Below, piece after piece: positions 8,433-16,774 of a DNA stretch of 64,000 nucleotides; within the stretch, counting starts at the first letter, position 1, and every line of letters starts with the position of its first letter. Where the stretch lies: assembly GCF_026342355.1 (NCBI RefSeq), contig NZ_JAPEMV010000001.1, positions 744,001-808,000 of the forward strand. The letters run 5' to 3'. Origin of the DNA: Streptomyces sp. NBC_00249 (GTDB lineage: Bacteria; Actinomycetota; Actinomycetes; Streptomycetales; Streptomycetaceae). The notes under the pieces were generated by a model that had not been told where the DNA came from, made no database searches, and saw only the letters and a list, made by a program, of their open reading frames with translations. Position numbers and translations under genes: made by a program.

Positions 8433-9253
8433 GCGCCCGGGGTGAGCGAGAGGAAGTGGTTCAGGTAGCGCGGATTGGTCCGGCGCAGGGAGAGCAGCAC
8501 GTACAGGTCGGCGCAGCCGAACTCGGCGTCGAGGGCCGGCTCCCCGCACACCCATGCGCCCAGGCGCAGGTAGCCGCGCAGCAGCGGGGGCAGCTCCATC
8601 CGGCCGGGGACGGTGATGCCCTCGGGGTTCCAGGGCTGGTGCGGGGTGACGCGGTACTCCTGCGGGGCGAGGTTGCGGGCCAGGACGGTCTCGCGGGTGG
8701 CGGCGGCCAGCACCCCGCCGTCGGCGAGCGGTATCGAGCAGCACCCGGCGAGCCAGTTGTGGCCGGAGCGGTCCATGTAGCGGGCGAGGCCGGCCCAGAT
8801 CAGGGCGATGACGGCGCCGTTGCGGTGGTCGGGGTGCACGCAGGAGCGGCCGACCTCGACCAGGTCGGGGCGGATCGGGGCCAGGGCGGAGAGGTCGAAC
8901 TCGCCCTCGGAGTAGAGGCGTCCGGCGACGGCGGCGCGCTCGGGGGGCAGCAGCCGGTAGGTGCCGACGACCTGGCCGCTCTCCTCGTCGAGGACCAGCA
9001 GGTGGTCGCAGTAGGCGTCGAAGGCGTCCGAGTCGAGGCCCGGCTCGGGGCCGTCGAGGCGGGCGCCGAGCTCTCCGGCGAAGACCTGGTGGCGCAGGCG
9101 CTGGGCGGCGCGGACCTCGTCCTCGTCGCGGGCCAGCCGGACGGCGTAGCGGGGGGTGCCGCCCGGGCTGGTGGCGGGGGTGACGGAAGGGGCCGGGGCG
9201 GCGGAGGGGGCGGGGGGTGCGAGGGGGGACGGGGACAGGGGGGCGATGGTCAT
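8429..9253 (-). CDS. OlsB-like GNAT N-acyltransferase
   Basis: 274 residues of the Acetyltransf_5 (OlsB/hemolysin-like) group that moves an acyl chain from acyl-ACP to an amino group. Characteristic blocks are DAFDAYCDHLLV, VVGTYRLLPPE, VGRSCVHPDHRNGAVIALIW and HQPWNPEGI. The first 35 residues are Ala/Pro-rich and unlike the domain. The ATG at 9253 is chosen over one at 9274 because AGGAG lies five bases upstream and a strong hairpin begins at 9277. Coupling to the PlsC gene suggests ornithine-lipid or similar aminolipid synthesis; the amine substrate is inferred only. A paralogue lies at 61514-62287. Confidence 0.85.
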   Translation of the reverse strand: MTIAPLSPSPLAPPAPSAAPAPSVTPATSPGGTPRYAVRLARDEDEVRAAQRLRHQVFAGELGARLDGPEPGLDSDAFDAYCDHLLVLDEESGQVVGTYRLLPPERAAVAGRLYSEGEFDLSALAPIRPDLVEVGRSCVHPDHRNGAVIALIWAGLARYMDRSGHNWLAGCCSIPLADGGVLAAATRETVLARNLAPQEYRVTPHQPWNPEGITVPGRMELPPLLRGYLRLGAWVCGEPALDAEFGCADLYVLLSLRRTNPRYLNHFLSLTPGA

Positions 9254-9276
9254 GGCTGCTCCTGATCCGGGCACGG

Positions 9277-9308
9277 GGAGCCGGGCCGCAGGTGGCGGGC
9301 CCGGCTCC
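9277..9308. terminator. Hairpin between solute-binding protein and N-acyltransferase genes
   Basis: Perfect 11-bp arms, GGAGCCGGGCC at 9277-9287 and its complement at 9298-9308, flanked on the plus strand by TTTACTTCTT. It lies downstream of the minus-strand solute-binding protein gene and just upstream of the N-acyltransferase start, so it probably ends transcription of the former. Confidence 0.65.
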
Positions 9309-9410
9309 TTTACTTCTTCCGTGACCGGCTGGATTCGACATGACCGCTCAGCGGCACCTGGATGTGCGGCGGCTGAACTCAGCGCTCAGCGCGTCCGTGA
9401 CCCGTCCGGG

Positions 9411-10673
9411 TCAACGGTCCGAGCTGAGGACCTTGCTCACCGTGTCCGATGCGGCCTTCGCGGCCTGGCGGGGGTCCTGGCCGCCGAGCACGGCGGTCAT
9501 GAAGGGCTTGATCGGGTTCTTGGCCTCGACCTCGGCCCAGCGCGCGGACTTGGGGGTGGCCCGCCCTTGGGCTGCGCCGAGGGCCATCGCGGTGGCGCCG
9601 TCGTTGCCCTCGACCACGTGCGCGAGGGTGGTCTTGTTGGGGACGTAGCTCATCGTGCGGGCGAGTTCGGTCTGCCACTTCTCGCTGACCAGGGCGGTGA
9701 TCACGGCCACGGCCTGGCGGCGGTTCTTCGTCTTCTCCGGGATGATCAGGTCGGAGCCGCCGGTGAGGACGGCGCCGGGCTTGTCGGCGGCCTTGCCGGG
9801 GATCGGGAAGTAGCCGAGCTTGCCCTTGAGCGCCGGGTTGGCCGCCTCGATCTCGGCGACCTGGCCGGGCGTGGCGATGATCTGGGCGACCTGGCCGCGC
9901 GCGAAGACCCCGGACTGCGGGGGCGTCTCCTCGTCGGCGTCCTTGGGGCCGTCGCCGAGCGCCTGGAGCTGCTTGTAGAACTCCATCCCGGCGAGCGCCT
10001 TCTCGTCGTCGAGGGCGCCGACCCACTGGCCGCTGGTCTCGACGGCGAGCTCGCCGCCCTCGTCCCAGACGAAGCCGGCGAGGACGTACCAGTTCTGGCC
10101 GGGGAGGTAGATGCCCTGCTGGTCGCCCTTGTCGAGCTTCTGGGTGGCGGAGATCCACTCCTGGCGGGTCCTGGGCTCGGTCTTGATCCCGGCGTTCGCG
10201 AAGAGGTCCTTGTTGTAGATCACCACCCGGTTGGCCGCGTACCAGGGGACTCCGTACTGGGCGCCGTTGACGCTGCCGGGGTCGGAGAGGCCTCGCAGCC
10301 AGTCCTTGCTGCCCCATTCGCGCAGGCCTTCGAGGGTGAGCTCGGAGAGGCCGCCGGTCTCCACGTACTGGGCGACCTGGGTGTTGCCGACCTCGATGAC
10401 GTCGGCGCCGTCCTTGCCGGTCCCGGCGAGGACGGCGTTGACCTTGTCGCCGATGCCCTTCCACTCCTGGATCTTCACGTCGAGGTCGACGCCGGGGTGC
10501 TGCTTCTCGAAATCGGCGGTGAACTTCGCGATGAAGTCGTCGGAGGCGCTGCCCTTCATCAGCCAGAGGGTGACCTTCTCGGAACCGCCGCCGGAACCGG
10601 CCAGCTGCCCGCAACCGGTCAGGGCGGTCGCAGCCGCGAGGGCCGTGCACACGGCGAGGAAGCGCATCTTCAC
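9411..10673 (-). CDS. Extracellular sugar-binding lipoprotein of an ABC importer, orphan
   Basis: 420 residues. A lipoprotein signal peptide runs to Cys in TALTGCGQ. The mature protein is a family 1 extracellular solute-binding protein: VTLWLMKGSASDDFIAKFT, FEKQHPGVDLDVKIQEW, DVIEVGNTQVAQY and LTGGSDLIIPEKTKNR. It would capture a sugar outside the cell for an ABC permease. No permease or ATPase genes flank it, so it must borrow them, as some Streptomyces binding proteins do. The GTG at 10673 has AGAAGG eight bases upstream and places the signal peptide correctly. A palindrome 40 bases upstream resembles a DasR site. Confidence 0.88.
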   Translation of the reverse strand: MKMRFLAVCTALAAATALTGCGQLAGSGGGSEKVTLWLMKGSASDDFIAKFTADFEKQHPGVDLDVKIQEWKGIGDKVNAVLAGTGKDGADVIEVGNTQVAQYVETGGLSELTLEGLREWGSKDWLRGLSDPGSVNGAQYGVPWYAANRVVIYNKDLFANAGIKTEPRTRQEWISATQKLDKGDQQGIYLPGQNWYVLAGFVWDEGGELAVETSGQWVGALDDEKALAGMEFYKQLQALGDGPKDADEETPPQSGVFARGQVAQIIATPGQVAEIEAANPALKGKLGYFPIPGKAADKPGAVLTGGSDLIIPEKTKNRRQAVAVITALVSEKWQTELARTMSYVPNKTTLAHVVEGNDGATAMALGAAQGRATPKSARWAEVEAKNPIKPFMTAVLGGQDPRQAAKAASDTVSKVLSSDR

Positions 10674-10712
10674 GAGGGTCACCTTCTGGGGATGGATCTC
10701 AGATGGCTTGAA

Positions 10713-10728
10713 ATTGGCATAGACCAAT
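10713..10728. promoter_or_regulatory. DasR-like operator upstream of solute-binding protein gene
   Basis: ATTGGCATAGACCAAT has ATTGG/CCAAT arms. Its core, read as TGGTCTATGCCA on the other strand, matches the GntR-family DasR consensus TGGTCTAGACCA at 10 of 12 positions. It ends the untranslated region of the sugar-binding protein gene and lies about 40 bases from its start. DasR represses aminosugar uptake genes, so a chitin or GlcNAc link is possible but inferred. Confidence 0.45.
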
Positions 10729-10836
10729 GGGCGGGTCAAGGCCCTTTCACCCGGGATTGTTCACGCAAAGTTCGCGGACCGACTCTTACTGGGGCACCTT
10801 GGAACAAGGCAACAGCGACGACTGGCGGGAGACCCC

Positions 10837-11052
10837 ATGTCCAACCACACCTACCGGGTGACCGAGATCGTCGGCACCTCCCACGAGGGCATCGATCAGG
10901 CCATCCGCAACGGCATCACGCGCGCGGGCCAGACCTTGCGCAACCTGGACTGGTTCGAGGTCACGCAGGTGCGCGGGCACATCGAGAACGGGCAGGTCGC
11001 GCACTACCAGGTCGGCCTGAAGGTGGGCTTCCGCCTCGACGGCGAGGAATGA
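10837..11052 (+). CDS. Dodecin, flavin-binding protein
   Basis: A complete 71-residue dodecin with the family pattern YRVTEIVGTSHEGIDQAI, TLRNLDWFEVTQVRGHIENG (Trp stacks on the flavin) and YQVGLKVGFRL. Dodecins form hollow dodecamers that store or buffer flavins. GGGAG about six bases before the ATG is a clear ribosome binding site. The gene is single and divergent from the solute-binding protein gene. Confidence 0.93.
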   Translation: MSNHTYRVTEIVGTSHEGIDQAIRNGITRAGQTLRNLDWFEVTQVRGHIENGQVAHYQVGLKVGFRLDGEE

Positions 11053-11119
11053 CGCGGGGACTCCCCCTCAACGGGCGGCCGGGCGGACTGCCGGGCGGCG
11101 GGCAGCCGGGAGCGGCCGC

Positions 11120-11617
11120 TCAGGTGCGGCCCTCGCCCTCCTGGGCGTCCTTGAGCTCCGGGGCGTCCGCCGCCCAGTCCGCCAGGACCACCCTGAAGCC
11201 GGCGGCGCGCGCGGCCTGGCAGACGAGTTCGTCGTCGTCGACGAGCATCCGCACCTCGCGGCCCCGGGCGATCCGCTTGAGCACGTCCAGCTTGGTCAGC
11301 CGGGCCGGACGCCGGTCCTGGTCGCCGCGCATCCAGACCCGCCCCTCGGGCAGCCCGTGCCGGGTCAGCCAGTCGGCGGTGTCGGCCCGGCAGCGCTCCG
11401 GGCGGCCCGTCAGGTACACCACCTCGCAGTCGGCCGCGCTCTCCACCGCCAGCGCCACACCGCGCGCGAGCGGCGGATCGGCGGGCGCGGCGCCGAAGAA
11501 GCCCTCCCAGTCGCGGGGGCGGCCCTCCAGGAAGTGCTGCCGGTGGCCCGTGTCGGCCAGGGTGTTGTCGATGTCGAAGACGGCCAGCGGACGGCGTGCG
11601 GATGCGCTCTCGGTCAT
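11120..11617 (-). CDS. HAD-superfamily phosphatase, polynucleotide-kinase-like
   Basis: 165 residues. The HAD motif I is VFDIDNTLADT with both catalytic aspartates. Motif II is VVYLTGRPE, and the acidic MLVDDDE is motif IV. The arrangement (DIDNTLAD, TGRPE, Arg-rich middle) resembles the stand-alone 3'-phosphatase domain of polynucleotide kinases and related acid phosphatases. The substrate is not known. It is a single gene, divergent from the oxidoreductase at 11774. Confidence 0.75.
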   Translation of the reverse strand: MTESASARRPLAVFDIDNTLADTGHRQHFLEGRPRDWEGFFGAAPADPPLARGVALAVESAADCEVVYLTGRPERCRADTADWLTRHGLPEGRVWMRGDQDRRPARLTKLDVLKRIARGREVRMLVDDDELVCQAARAAGFRVVLADWAADAPELKDAQEGEGRT

Positions 11618-11773
11618 GGCCGCAGCCTACGACCGCACCCCCCGCCCGGACCGGGCGGGCCGGGTCCGCACACCGGTGGAGGGCCGGCGGAGGACGGCTC
11701 GTGTCACGGTCGGGCGGGCCCCGACCGGGCCGTGGGCCGGGAATCCTCACCGCCGTCATGCGTTGAGACGGGT

Positions 11774-12805
11774 GTGATCCGAAGAATCTCGATACTCGAC
11801 CGGTCCCGCACCCGCGAGGGGCACACGGCCCCGCAAGCCCTGCGCGACACCGTGGAGCTGGCCCGCGCCGCCGAGGACCTCGGCTACCACCGCTTCTGGG
11901 TGTCGGAGCACCACAGCGTGCCCGGGGTGGCGGGTTCCGCCCCCACCGTGCTGGCCGCCGCCGTGGCCGGCGCCACCCGGCGGATCCGGGTGGGCACGGG
12001 CGGGGTGATGCTGCCCAACCACCAGCCGCTGGTCGTCGCCGAGCAGTTCGGGGTGCTGGAGGCGCTGTTCCCCGGCCGGATCGACATGGGGCTCGGCCGC
12101 TCCGTCGGCTTCACCAACGGCATCCGCCGCGCCCTGGGCCGCGACACCGAGGACGCCGACCGCTTCGAGGAGCAGCTGACCGAGCTGCTGGGCTGGATCG
12201 ACGGCACCCAGTCGGTACACCCCGAGGTGCACGCCCGCCCCGCCGAGGGGCTGCGGATCCCGCCGTTCGTCCTGGCCACGGGCGAGGGTGCGCGGATCGC
12301 GGCCCGTGCCGGGCTGCCCATGGTGGTGGGTGACCTGCGGACGCGCGCGAAGGTCGCCGAGGTCGTCGAGACGTACCGCAAGGAGTTCAGGCCCTCCGCC
12401 TGGGGTCTGGAACCGTACGTGGTGGTCTCCGGGACGGTGACGGTCGCCGCGACCGAGGAGGCCGCGCGGCGGATCCTGGTCCCGGAGGCCTGGTCCCTCG
12501 CGTACTCCCAGAGCCGGGGCAGCTTCCCTCCCCTGCGCCCGGCCGAGGAGGTCGAGGCCCTGGAGATGACCCCGAAGGAGCGGGAGCGGTACGGGAGCGC
12601 CCTCGCCGGGCACATCGCCGGGACCGAGGAGCAGGTGGCGGCGGAGCTGGCCCGGGTCGAGGAGGCCACCGGCGCCGACGAGCTGCTGGTCACCACCTCC
12701 ACGTACGACCGGACGGCCCTGCTGGACACCTTCACCCGGCTGGCCCGGGTCGCGGGGCTCTCGGAGCTCCCGCAGGGGCCCGCCGCCCCTCCGTCAGGGC
12801 CCTAA
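11774..12805 (+). CDS. LLM-class flavin-dependent oxidoreductase (MsnO8-like)
   Basis: 343 residues of the luciferase-like monooxygenase family, MsnO8/LuxA-like branch: ISILDRSRTREGHT, DLGYHRFWVSEHH, IRVGTGGVMLPNHQPLVVAE and FPGRIDMGLGRS. It would use FMNH2 or F420H2 to oxidise or reduce an unknown substrate. The GTG at 11774 gives the expected family N-terminus; the upstream GAGACGG is a weak ribosome binding site. The TAA stop is ten bases before the next ATG, so it is probably co-transcribed with the UvrA-like gene. Confidence 0.85.
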   Translation: MIRRISILDRSRTREGHTAPQALRDTVELARAAEDLGYHRFWVSEHHSVPGVAGSAPTVLAAAVAGATRRIRVGTGGVMLPNHQPLVVAEQFGVLEALFPGRIDMGLGRSVGFTNGIRRALGRDTEDADRFEEQLTELLGWIDGTQSVHPEVHARPAEGLRIPPFVLATGEGARIAARAGLPMVVGDLRTRAKVAEVVETYRKEFRPSAWGLEPYVVVSGTVTVAATEEAARRILVPEAWSLAYSQSRGSFPPLRPAEEVEALEMTPKERERYGSALAGHIAGTEEQVAAELARVEEATGADELLVTTSTYDRTALLDTFTRLARVAGLSELPQGPAAPPSGP

Positions 12806-12815
12806 ACTGGGGCGA

Positions 12816-15224
12816 ATGCACCAGTCCACCGATCTGCCGCCCACCCTCCCGCCGGACGCCCCCGACCCCTGGGTACGGGTCAGGGGCGCCCGGGAGCACA
12901 ATCTGCGCGGGGTCGACGTGGACATCCCGCGCGGCACGCTGACCGTCTTCACCGGGGTGTCCGGCTCCGGGAAGAGCTCGCTGGCCTTCGGCACGCTCTA
13001 CGCCGAGGCCCAGCGCCGGTACTTCGAGTCCGTGGCCCCGTACGCCCGGCGGCTGATCCACCAGATCGGCGCCCCGAAGGTGGACTCGGTGACCGGGCTG
13101 CCCCCGGCCGTCTCCCTGGAGCAGCGCCGCTCCTCCCCCGGGTCCCGTTCTTCGGTCGGTACGGTCACCCTCCTCTCCAACTCCCTGCGGATGCTGTTCT
13201 CGCGCGCCGGCAGCTACCCGCCCGGCGCCCCGCGCCTGGACTCCGACGCCTTCTCCCCCAACACCGCCGCCGGCGCCTGCCCTTCCTGCCACGGGCTCGG
13301 CCGCGTCCACCGCACCAGCGAGGAACTCCTCGTACCCGACCCGGACCTGTCGATCCGTCAAGGTGCGATCGCCGCCTGGCCCGGAGCCTGGCAGGGCAAG
13401 AACCTGCGGGACGTCCTGGAGGTGCTCGGCCACGACGTGGACCGGCCCTGGCGGGAGCTGCCGCCCGGGGACCGTGAGTGGATCCTGTTCACCGAGGAGC
13501 AGCCGGTGGTCACCGTGCACCCGGTGCGCGAGGCCGACCGGATCCAACGCCCCTACCAGGGCACGTACATGAGCGCCCACCGCTATGTGATGCGAACCTT
13601 CTCCGACACCAAGAGCGCCACCCTGCGGGCGCGCGCCGAGAAGTTCCTCACCGATGCCCCGTGCCCGCTCTGCGAGGGCCGGCGGCTGCGGCCCGAGGCC
13701 CTCGCGGTGACGTTCGCGGGCCGCACGATCGCCGAGCTGGCGGCGCTGGCGCTGACCGAGCTGGACGGGCTCCTCACCGCCGCCCCCGCGGCCGGGGAGG
13801 CCGCGCGGGTCCTCGTCGAGGACCTGCGGGGGCGGATCGCGCCCGTCACCGAACTGGGCCTCGGCTACCTGAGCCTGGACCGGACCGCGCCGACCCTGTC
13901 GGCCGGGGAGCTCCAGCGGCTGCGGCTGGCCACACAGCTGCGGTCGGGGCTGTTCGGGGTGGTGTACGTGCTGGACGAGCCGTCGGCGGGGCTGCATCCG
14001 GCCGACACGCAGGCGCTGCTCGGCGTACTGGAGCGGCTCAAGGCGTCGGGGAACACGGTGTTCGTGGTGGAGCACCATCTGGACGTGGTGCGGCGCGCCG
14101 ACTGGCTGGTGGACGTCGGACCGCTGGCCGGGGAGCACGGCGGCCGGGTGCTGTACAGCGGGCCGCCGCGGGAACTGGCGGGGGTCGCGGAGTCGGCGAC
14201 GGCCCGGCACCTGTTCGCGGACCCGGCCCCGGCGGCGGCCCGTACGGTCCGCACCCCGACCGGGACCGTACGCCTGACGGGCGTCGACCGGCACAACCTC
14301 CGCGACGTGAGCGCCGAGTTCCCGCTCGGGGTGTTCACGGCGGTCACCGGGGTGTCCGGGTCGGGGAAGTCGACGCTGGTGGGCCAGGTGCTGGCGGAGG
14401 AGGTCGGCGAGCGGCTGGCCTCGCCGGACTTCCCGGTACGGCGGCTGGTGGAGGTGGACCAGAAGCCGATCGGGCGCACGCCGCGCTCCAACCTGGCCAC
14501 GTACACGGGGCTGTTCGACGTCGTCCGCAAACTGTTCACGGCGGAGCCGCAGGCGCGGGCGCGGGGCTGGAAGGCGGGCCGGTTCTCCTTCAACGTGCAG
14601 GGCGGCCGCTGCGAGACCTGCCAGGGCGAGGGCTTCGTCTCCGTGGAGCTGCTCTTCCTGCCGAGTACGTACGCCCCGTGCCCGCAGTGCGCGGGCGCCC
14701 GGTACAACGCCGAGACCCTGGAGGTCCGCCACGGCGGGCTGACCATCGCGGAGGTCCTCGACCTCACGGTCGAGGCCGCGTCGTCGTTCTTCGCGGAGGT
14801 ACCGGCTGCGGCGCGCAGCCTGCGGGCGCTGGAGGAGATCGGGCTGGGGTACCTGAGGCTGGGTCAGCCCGCGACGGAACTGTCGGGCGGCGAGGCGCAG
14901 CGCATCAAACTGGCGACGGAACTCCAGCGGCTGCGCCGCGACCACACCCTGTACCTGCTGGACGAGCCGACGACCGGGCTGCACCCGGCCGATGTGCGGG
15001 TGCTGCTGCGCCAGTTGCACGGTCTGGTGGACGCGGGGCATTCGGTGGTGGTCGTGGAGCACGACATGGAGGTGGTGGCGAGCGCGGACTGGGTCCTGGA
15101 CCTGGGCCCGGGCGGCGGCACGGCCGGCGGCCGCATCGTGGCCGCGGGCCCGCCCTCGGAGGTCTGCGCCTCCCCCGAGAGCCGCACGGCCCCCTACCTG
15201 GCGCGCGCCCTGGGCCTCGTCTAG
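12816..15224 (+). CDS. UvrA-like ABC ATPase (excinuclease/drug-resistance paralogue)
   Basis: 802 residues, shorter than housekeeping UvrA (about 950-1000). Two ABC modules are present: Walker A GVSGSGKSSLAFGTLYAEAQ and later GVSGSGKSTLV; signatures LSAGELQRLRLATQL and LSGGEAQRIKLATEL; Walker B VLDEPSAGLHPAD and LLDEPTTGLHPAD. Zinc modules are seen as CPSCHGLG, CPLCEGRR, CETCQGEG and CPQCAGARYN. The short inter-module region suggests reduced UvrB-interaction or insertion domains, as in UvrA2/DrrC-type proteins linked to DNA-adduct tolerance. A role in resistance to a DNA-binding drug is possible. It lies directly behind the oxidoreductase gene. Confidence 0.88.
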   Translation: MHQSTDLPPTLPPDAPDPWVRVRGAREHNLRGVDVDIPRGTLTVFTGVSGSGKSSLAFGTLYAEAQRRYFESVAPYARRLIHQIGAPKVDSVTGLPPAVSLEQRRSSPGSRSSVGTVTLLSNSLRMLFSRAGSYPPGAPRLDSDAFSPNTAAGACPSCHGLGRVHRTSEELLVPDPDLSIRQGAIAAWPGAWQGKNLRDVLEVLGHDVDRPWRELPPGDREWILFTEEQPVVTVHPVREADRIQRPYQGTYMSAHRYVMRTFSDTKSATLRARAEKFLTDAPCPLCEGRRLRPEALAVTFAGRTIAELAALALTELDGLLTAAPAAGEAARVLVEDLRGRIAPVTELGLGYLSLDRTAPTLSAGELQRLRLATQLRSGLFGVVYVLDEPSAGLHPADTQALLGVLERLKASGNTVFVVEHHLDVVRRADWLVDVGPLAGEHGGRVLYSGPPRELAGVAESATARHLFADPAPAAARTVRTPTGTVRLTGVDRHNLRDVSAEFPLGVFTAVTGVSGSGKSTLVGQVLAEEVGERLASPDFPVRRLVEVDQKPIGRTPRSNLATYTGLFDVVRKLFTAEPQARARGWKAGRFSFNVQGGRCETCQGEGFVSVELLFLPSTYAPCPQCAGARYNAETLEVRHGGLTIAEVLDLTVEAASSFFAEVPAAARSLRALEEIGLGYLRLGQPATELSGGEAQRIKLATELQRLRRDHTLYLLDEPTTGLHPADVRVLLRQLHGLVDAGHSVVVVEHDMEVVASADWVLDLGPGGGTAGGRIVAAGPPSEVCASPESRTAPYLARALGLV

Positions 15225-15229
15225 AGGGC

Positions 15230-15877
15230 CTACGCGTCGCCGGGCAGGAGGTGCTGCGGGAGTTCGCGGAAGGTCCAGGTGCCGCGGGTGCGGGTGAAGG
15301 TCCAGACGAGGTCGTGGCGGTCGGGCCAGGCTGCCGGGAGGCCGAGGACGTGGTGGGCGCCGAGGGCGTGGACCAGTCGGGGGATCCCGGTGTGCTCCCA
15401 GCAGATGAGTGCGGGCATCGGGCCGGCCAGGGCGGCGCTGGCCAGGGCGGTTTCCGTGCCGAGGGCGAATTCACCTCGTACGGGCATCCGCAGGGCGGTG
15501 GCCAGGGGCGCCAGGGTCTGCCGGGAGCGGGCGGGGGTGCTCGGGGGTCCGCCGGTCGCGAAGAGCGCGGCGGGCCGGGGCAGCCGGGCACCGGCGGACG
15601 GTCCGAAGAGACGGGCCAGCTCCTCCGCGCGGCGGCGCCCGCGCCCGGCGAGGGAGCCCGGGTCGTCGTTGCCCTCGTCGTCCTCGCCGGTGTCCCCGGC
15701 GTAGGGCTTCTCCGCGTGCCGGATCACCATCACGAGGGCGTCCTTGGCGGGCGGCTGCGGTCCGGGGGCCGGACCGGCGGGTTCCTCCGTCGCACAGCCG
15801 GCCACCGCCAGCGGGGCGAGGGCGGCGGCCAGCACGGTGCGGCGGCGCGGTCCGGTCCCTGCGGGGGCGTGGGGCAT
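15230..15877 (-). CDS. Histidine-phosphatase-fold lipoprotein
   Basis: 215 residues. The N-terminus has RRRTVLAAALAPLAVAGC: twin arginines and a lipobox ending at Cys, so it is a probable Tat-exported lipoprotein. The body begins VMVIRHAEKP, the RHG-like motif of the histidine phosphatase family. The second catalytic region (ALICWEHTGIPRLVHAL) has His in a family-like place. The ligand is unknown. A GTG at 15886 is an alternative start. It converges on the UvrA-like gene with five bases between the stops. Confidence 0.75.
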   Translation of the reverse strand: MPHAPAGTGPRRRTVLAAALAPLAVAGCATEEPAGPAPGPQPPAKDALVMVIRHAEKPYAGDTGEDDEGNDDPGSLAGRGRRRAEELARLFGPSAGARLPRPAALFATGGPPSTPARSRQTLAPLATALRMPVRGEFALGTETALASAALAGPMPALICWEHTGIPRLVHALGAHHVLGLPAAWPDRHDLVWTFTRTRGTWTFRELPQHLLPGDA

Positions 15878-16033
15878 GGGGTCCACTGAACCCCACGCTC
15901 CGGACGCGGCCGCCGCACGGCGCGGCGTACGGCCCGTACGAGCGCCCGGTCGGCGGATCGGGTCAGCCGATCGGCCCAGGCGGCGGGCCGGGGCGCCCGT
16001 ACGGTGGCTGCGGGAGCGAAAGTGGCGGGCAGC

Positions 16034-16774
16034 TCAGCGCTTGCGGACCGCCCGCAGCCACTCCTTGTTCATCGCGGCTATCGAGGGCAGTGGGATGCCC
16101 TTCGGGCAGGCCGTGGCGCATTCGCCGGTCAGGGTGCAGCCTCCGAAGCCCTCGCCGTCCATCTGGGCCACCATGTCCAGCACGCGCGTCTCCCGCTCGG
16201 GCGATCCCTGCGGCAGCACGTTGAGGTGGTTGACCTTGGCGGAGGTGAACAGCATCGCCGAGCCGTTGGGGCAGGCCGCCACGCACGCCCCGCAGCCGAT
16301 GCACTCGGCGTGCTCGAAGGCGTAGTCGGCGTCGGGCTTGGGCACGGCGGTGGCGTGCGCCTCGGGGGCGGCTCCGGTCGGCGCGGTGATGTAGCCGCCG
16401 GCCTGGATGATCCGGTCGAAGGCGGTGCGGTCCACGACCAGGTCCTTGACCACGGGGAAGGCCGAGGCCCGCCACGGTTCGACGTCGATGGTGTCGCCGT
16501 CGGCGAAGGAGCGCATGTGGAGCTGGCAGGTGGTGGTGCGCTCGGGGCCGTGGGCGTCGCCGTTGATGACGAGGCTGCACGCGCCGCAGATGCCCTCGCG
16601 GCAGTCGTGGTCGAAGGCGACCGGGTCCTCGCCGCGCAGGATGAGGTCCTCGTTGAGGGTGTCGAGCATCTCCAGGAAGGACATGTCCTTCGAGATGCCG
16701 TCGACCTCGTAGGAGGCCATGGCGCCGGGGGCGTCGGCGTTCTGCTGGCGCCAGACGCGCAGGGTGAGCTTCAT
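16034..16774 (-). CDS. sdhB: Succinate dehydrogenase/fumarate reductase iron-sulfur subunit
   Basis: 246 residues carrying three clusters: the [2Fe-2S] site [10 protein letters not shown], then [15 protein letters not shown] and [14 protein letters not shown] for the 4Fe-4S and 3Fe-4S centres. It passes electrons from the flavoprotein to the quinone site. The ATG overlaps the sdhA stop by four bases. The linker [16 protein letters not shown] between domains is typical of the actinobacterial type B enzyme rather than the five-gene Sdh1 form. Confidence 0.95.
   Translation of the reverse strand: MKLTLRVWRQQNADAPGAMASYEVDGISKDMSFLEMLDTLNEDLILRGEDPVAFDHDCREGICGACSLVINGDAHGPERTTTCQLHMRSFADGDTIDVEPWRASAFPVVKDLVVDRTAFDRIIQAGGYITAPTGAAPEAHATAVPKPDADYAFEHAECIGCGACVAACPNGSAMLFTSAKVNHLNVLPQGSPERETRVLDMVAQMDGEGFGGCTLTGECATACPKGIPLPSIAAMNKEWLRAVRKR

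Noticed and set aside
12732..15062. 776-codon minus-strand open frame opposite the UvrA-like gene
   Set aside because: It is a shadow frame with Arg/Gln/His-heavy composition; the plus strand has full ABC ATPase motifs.
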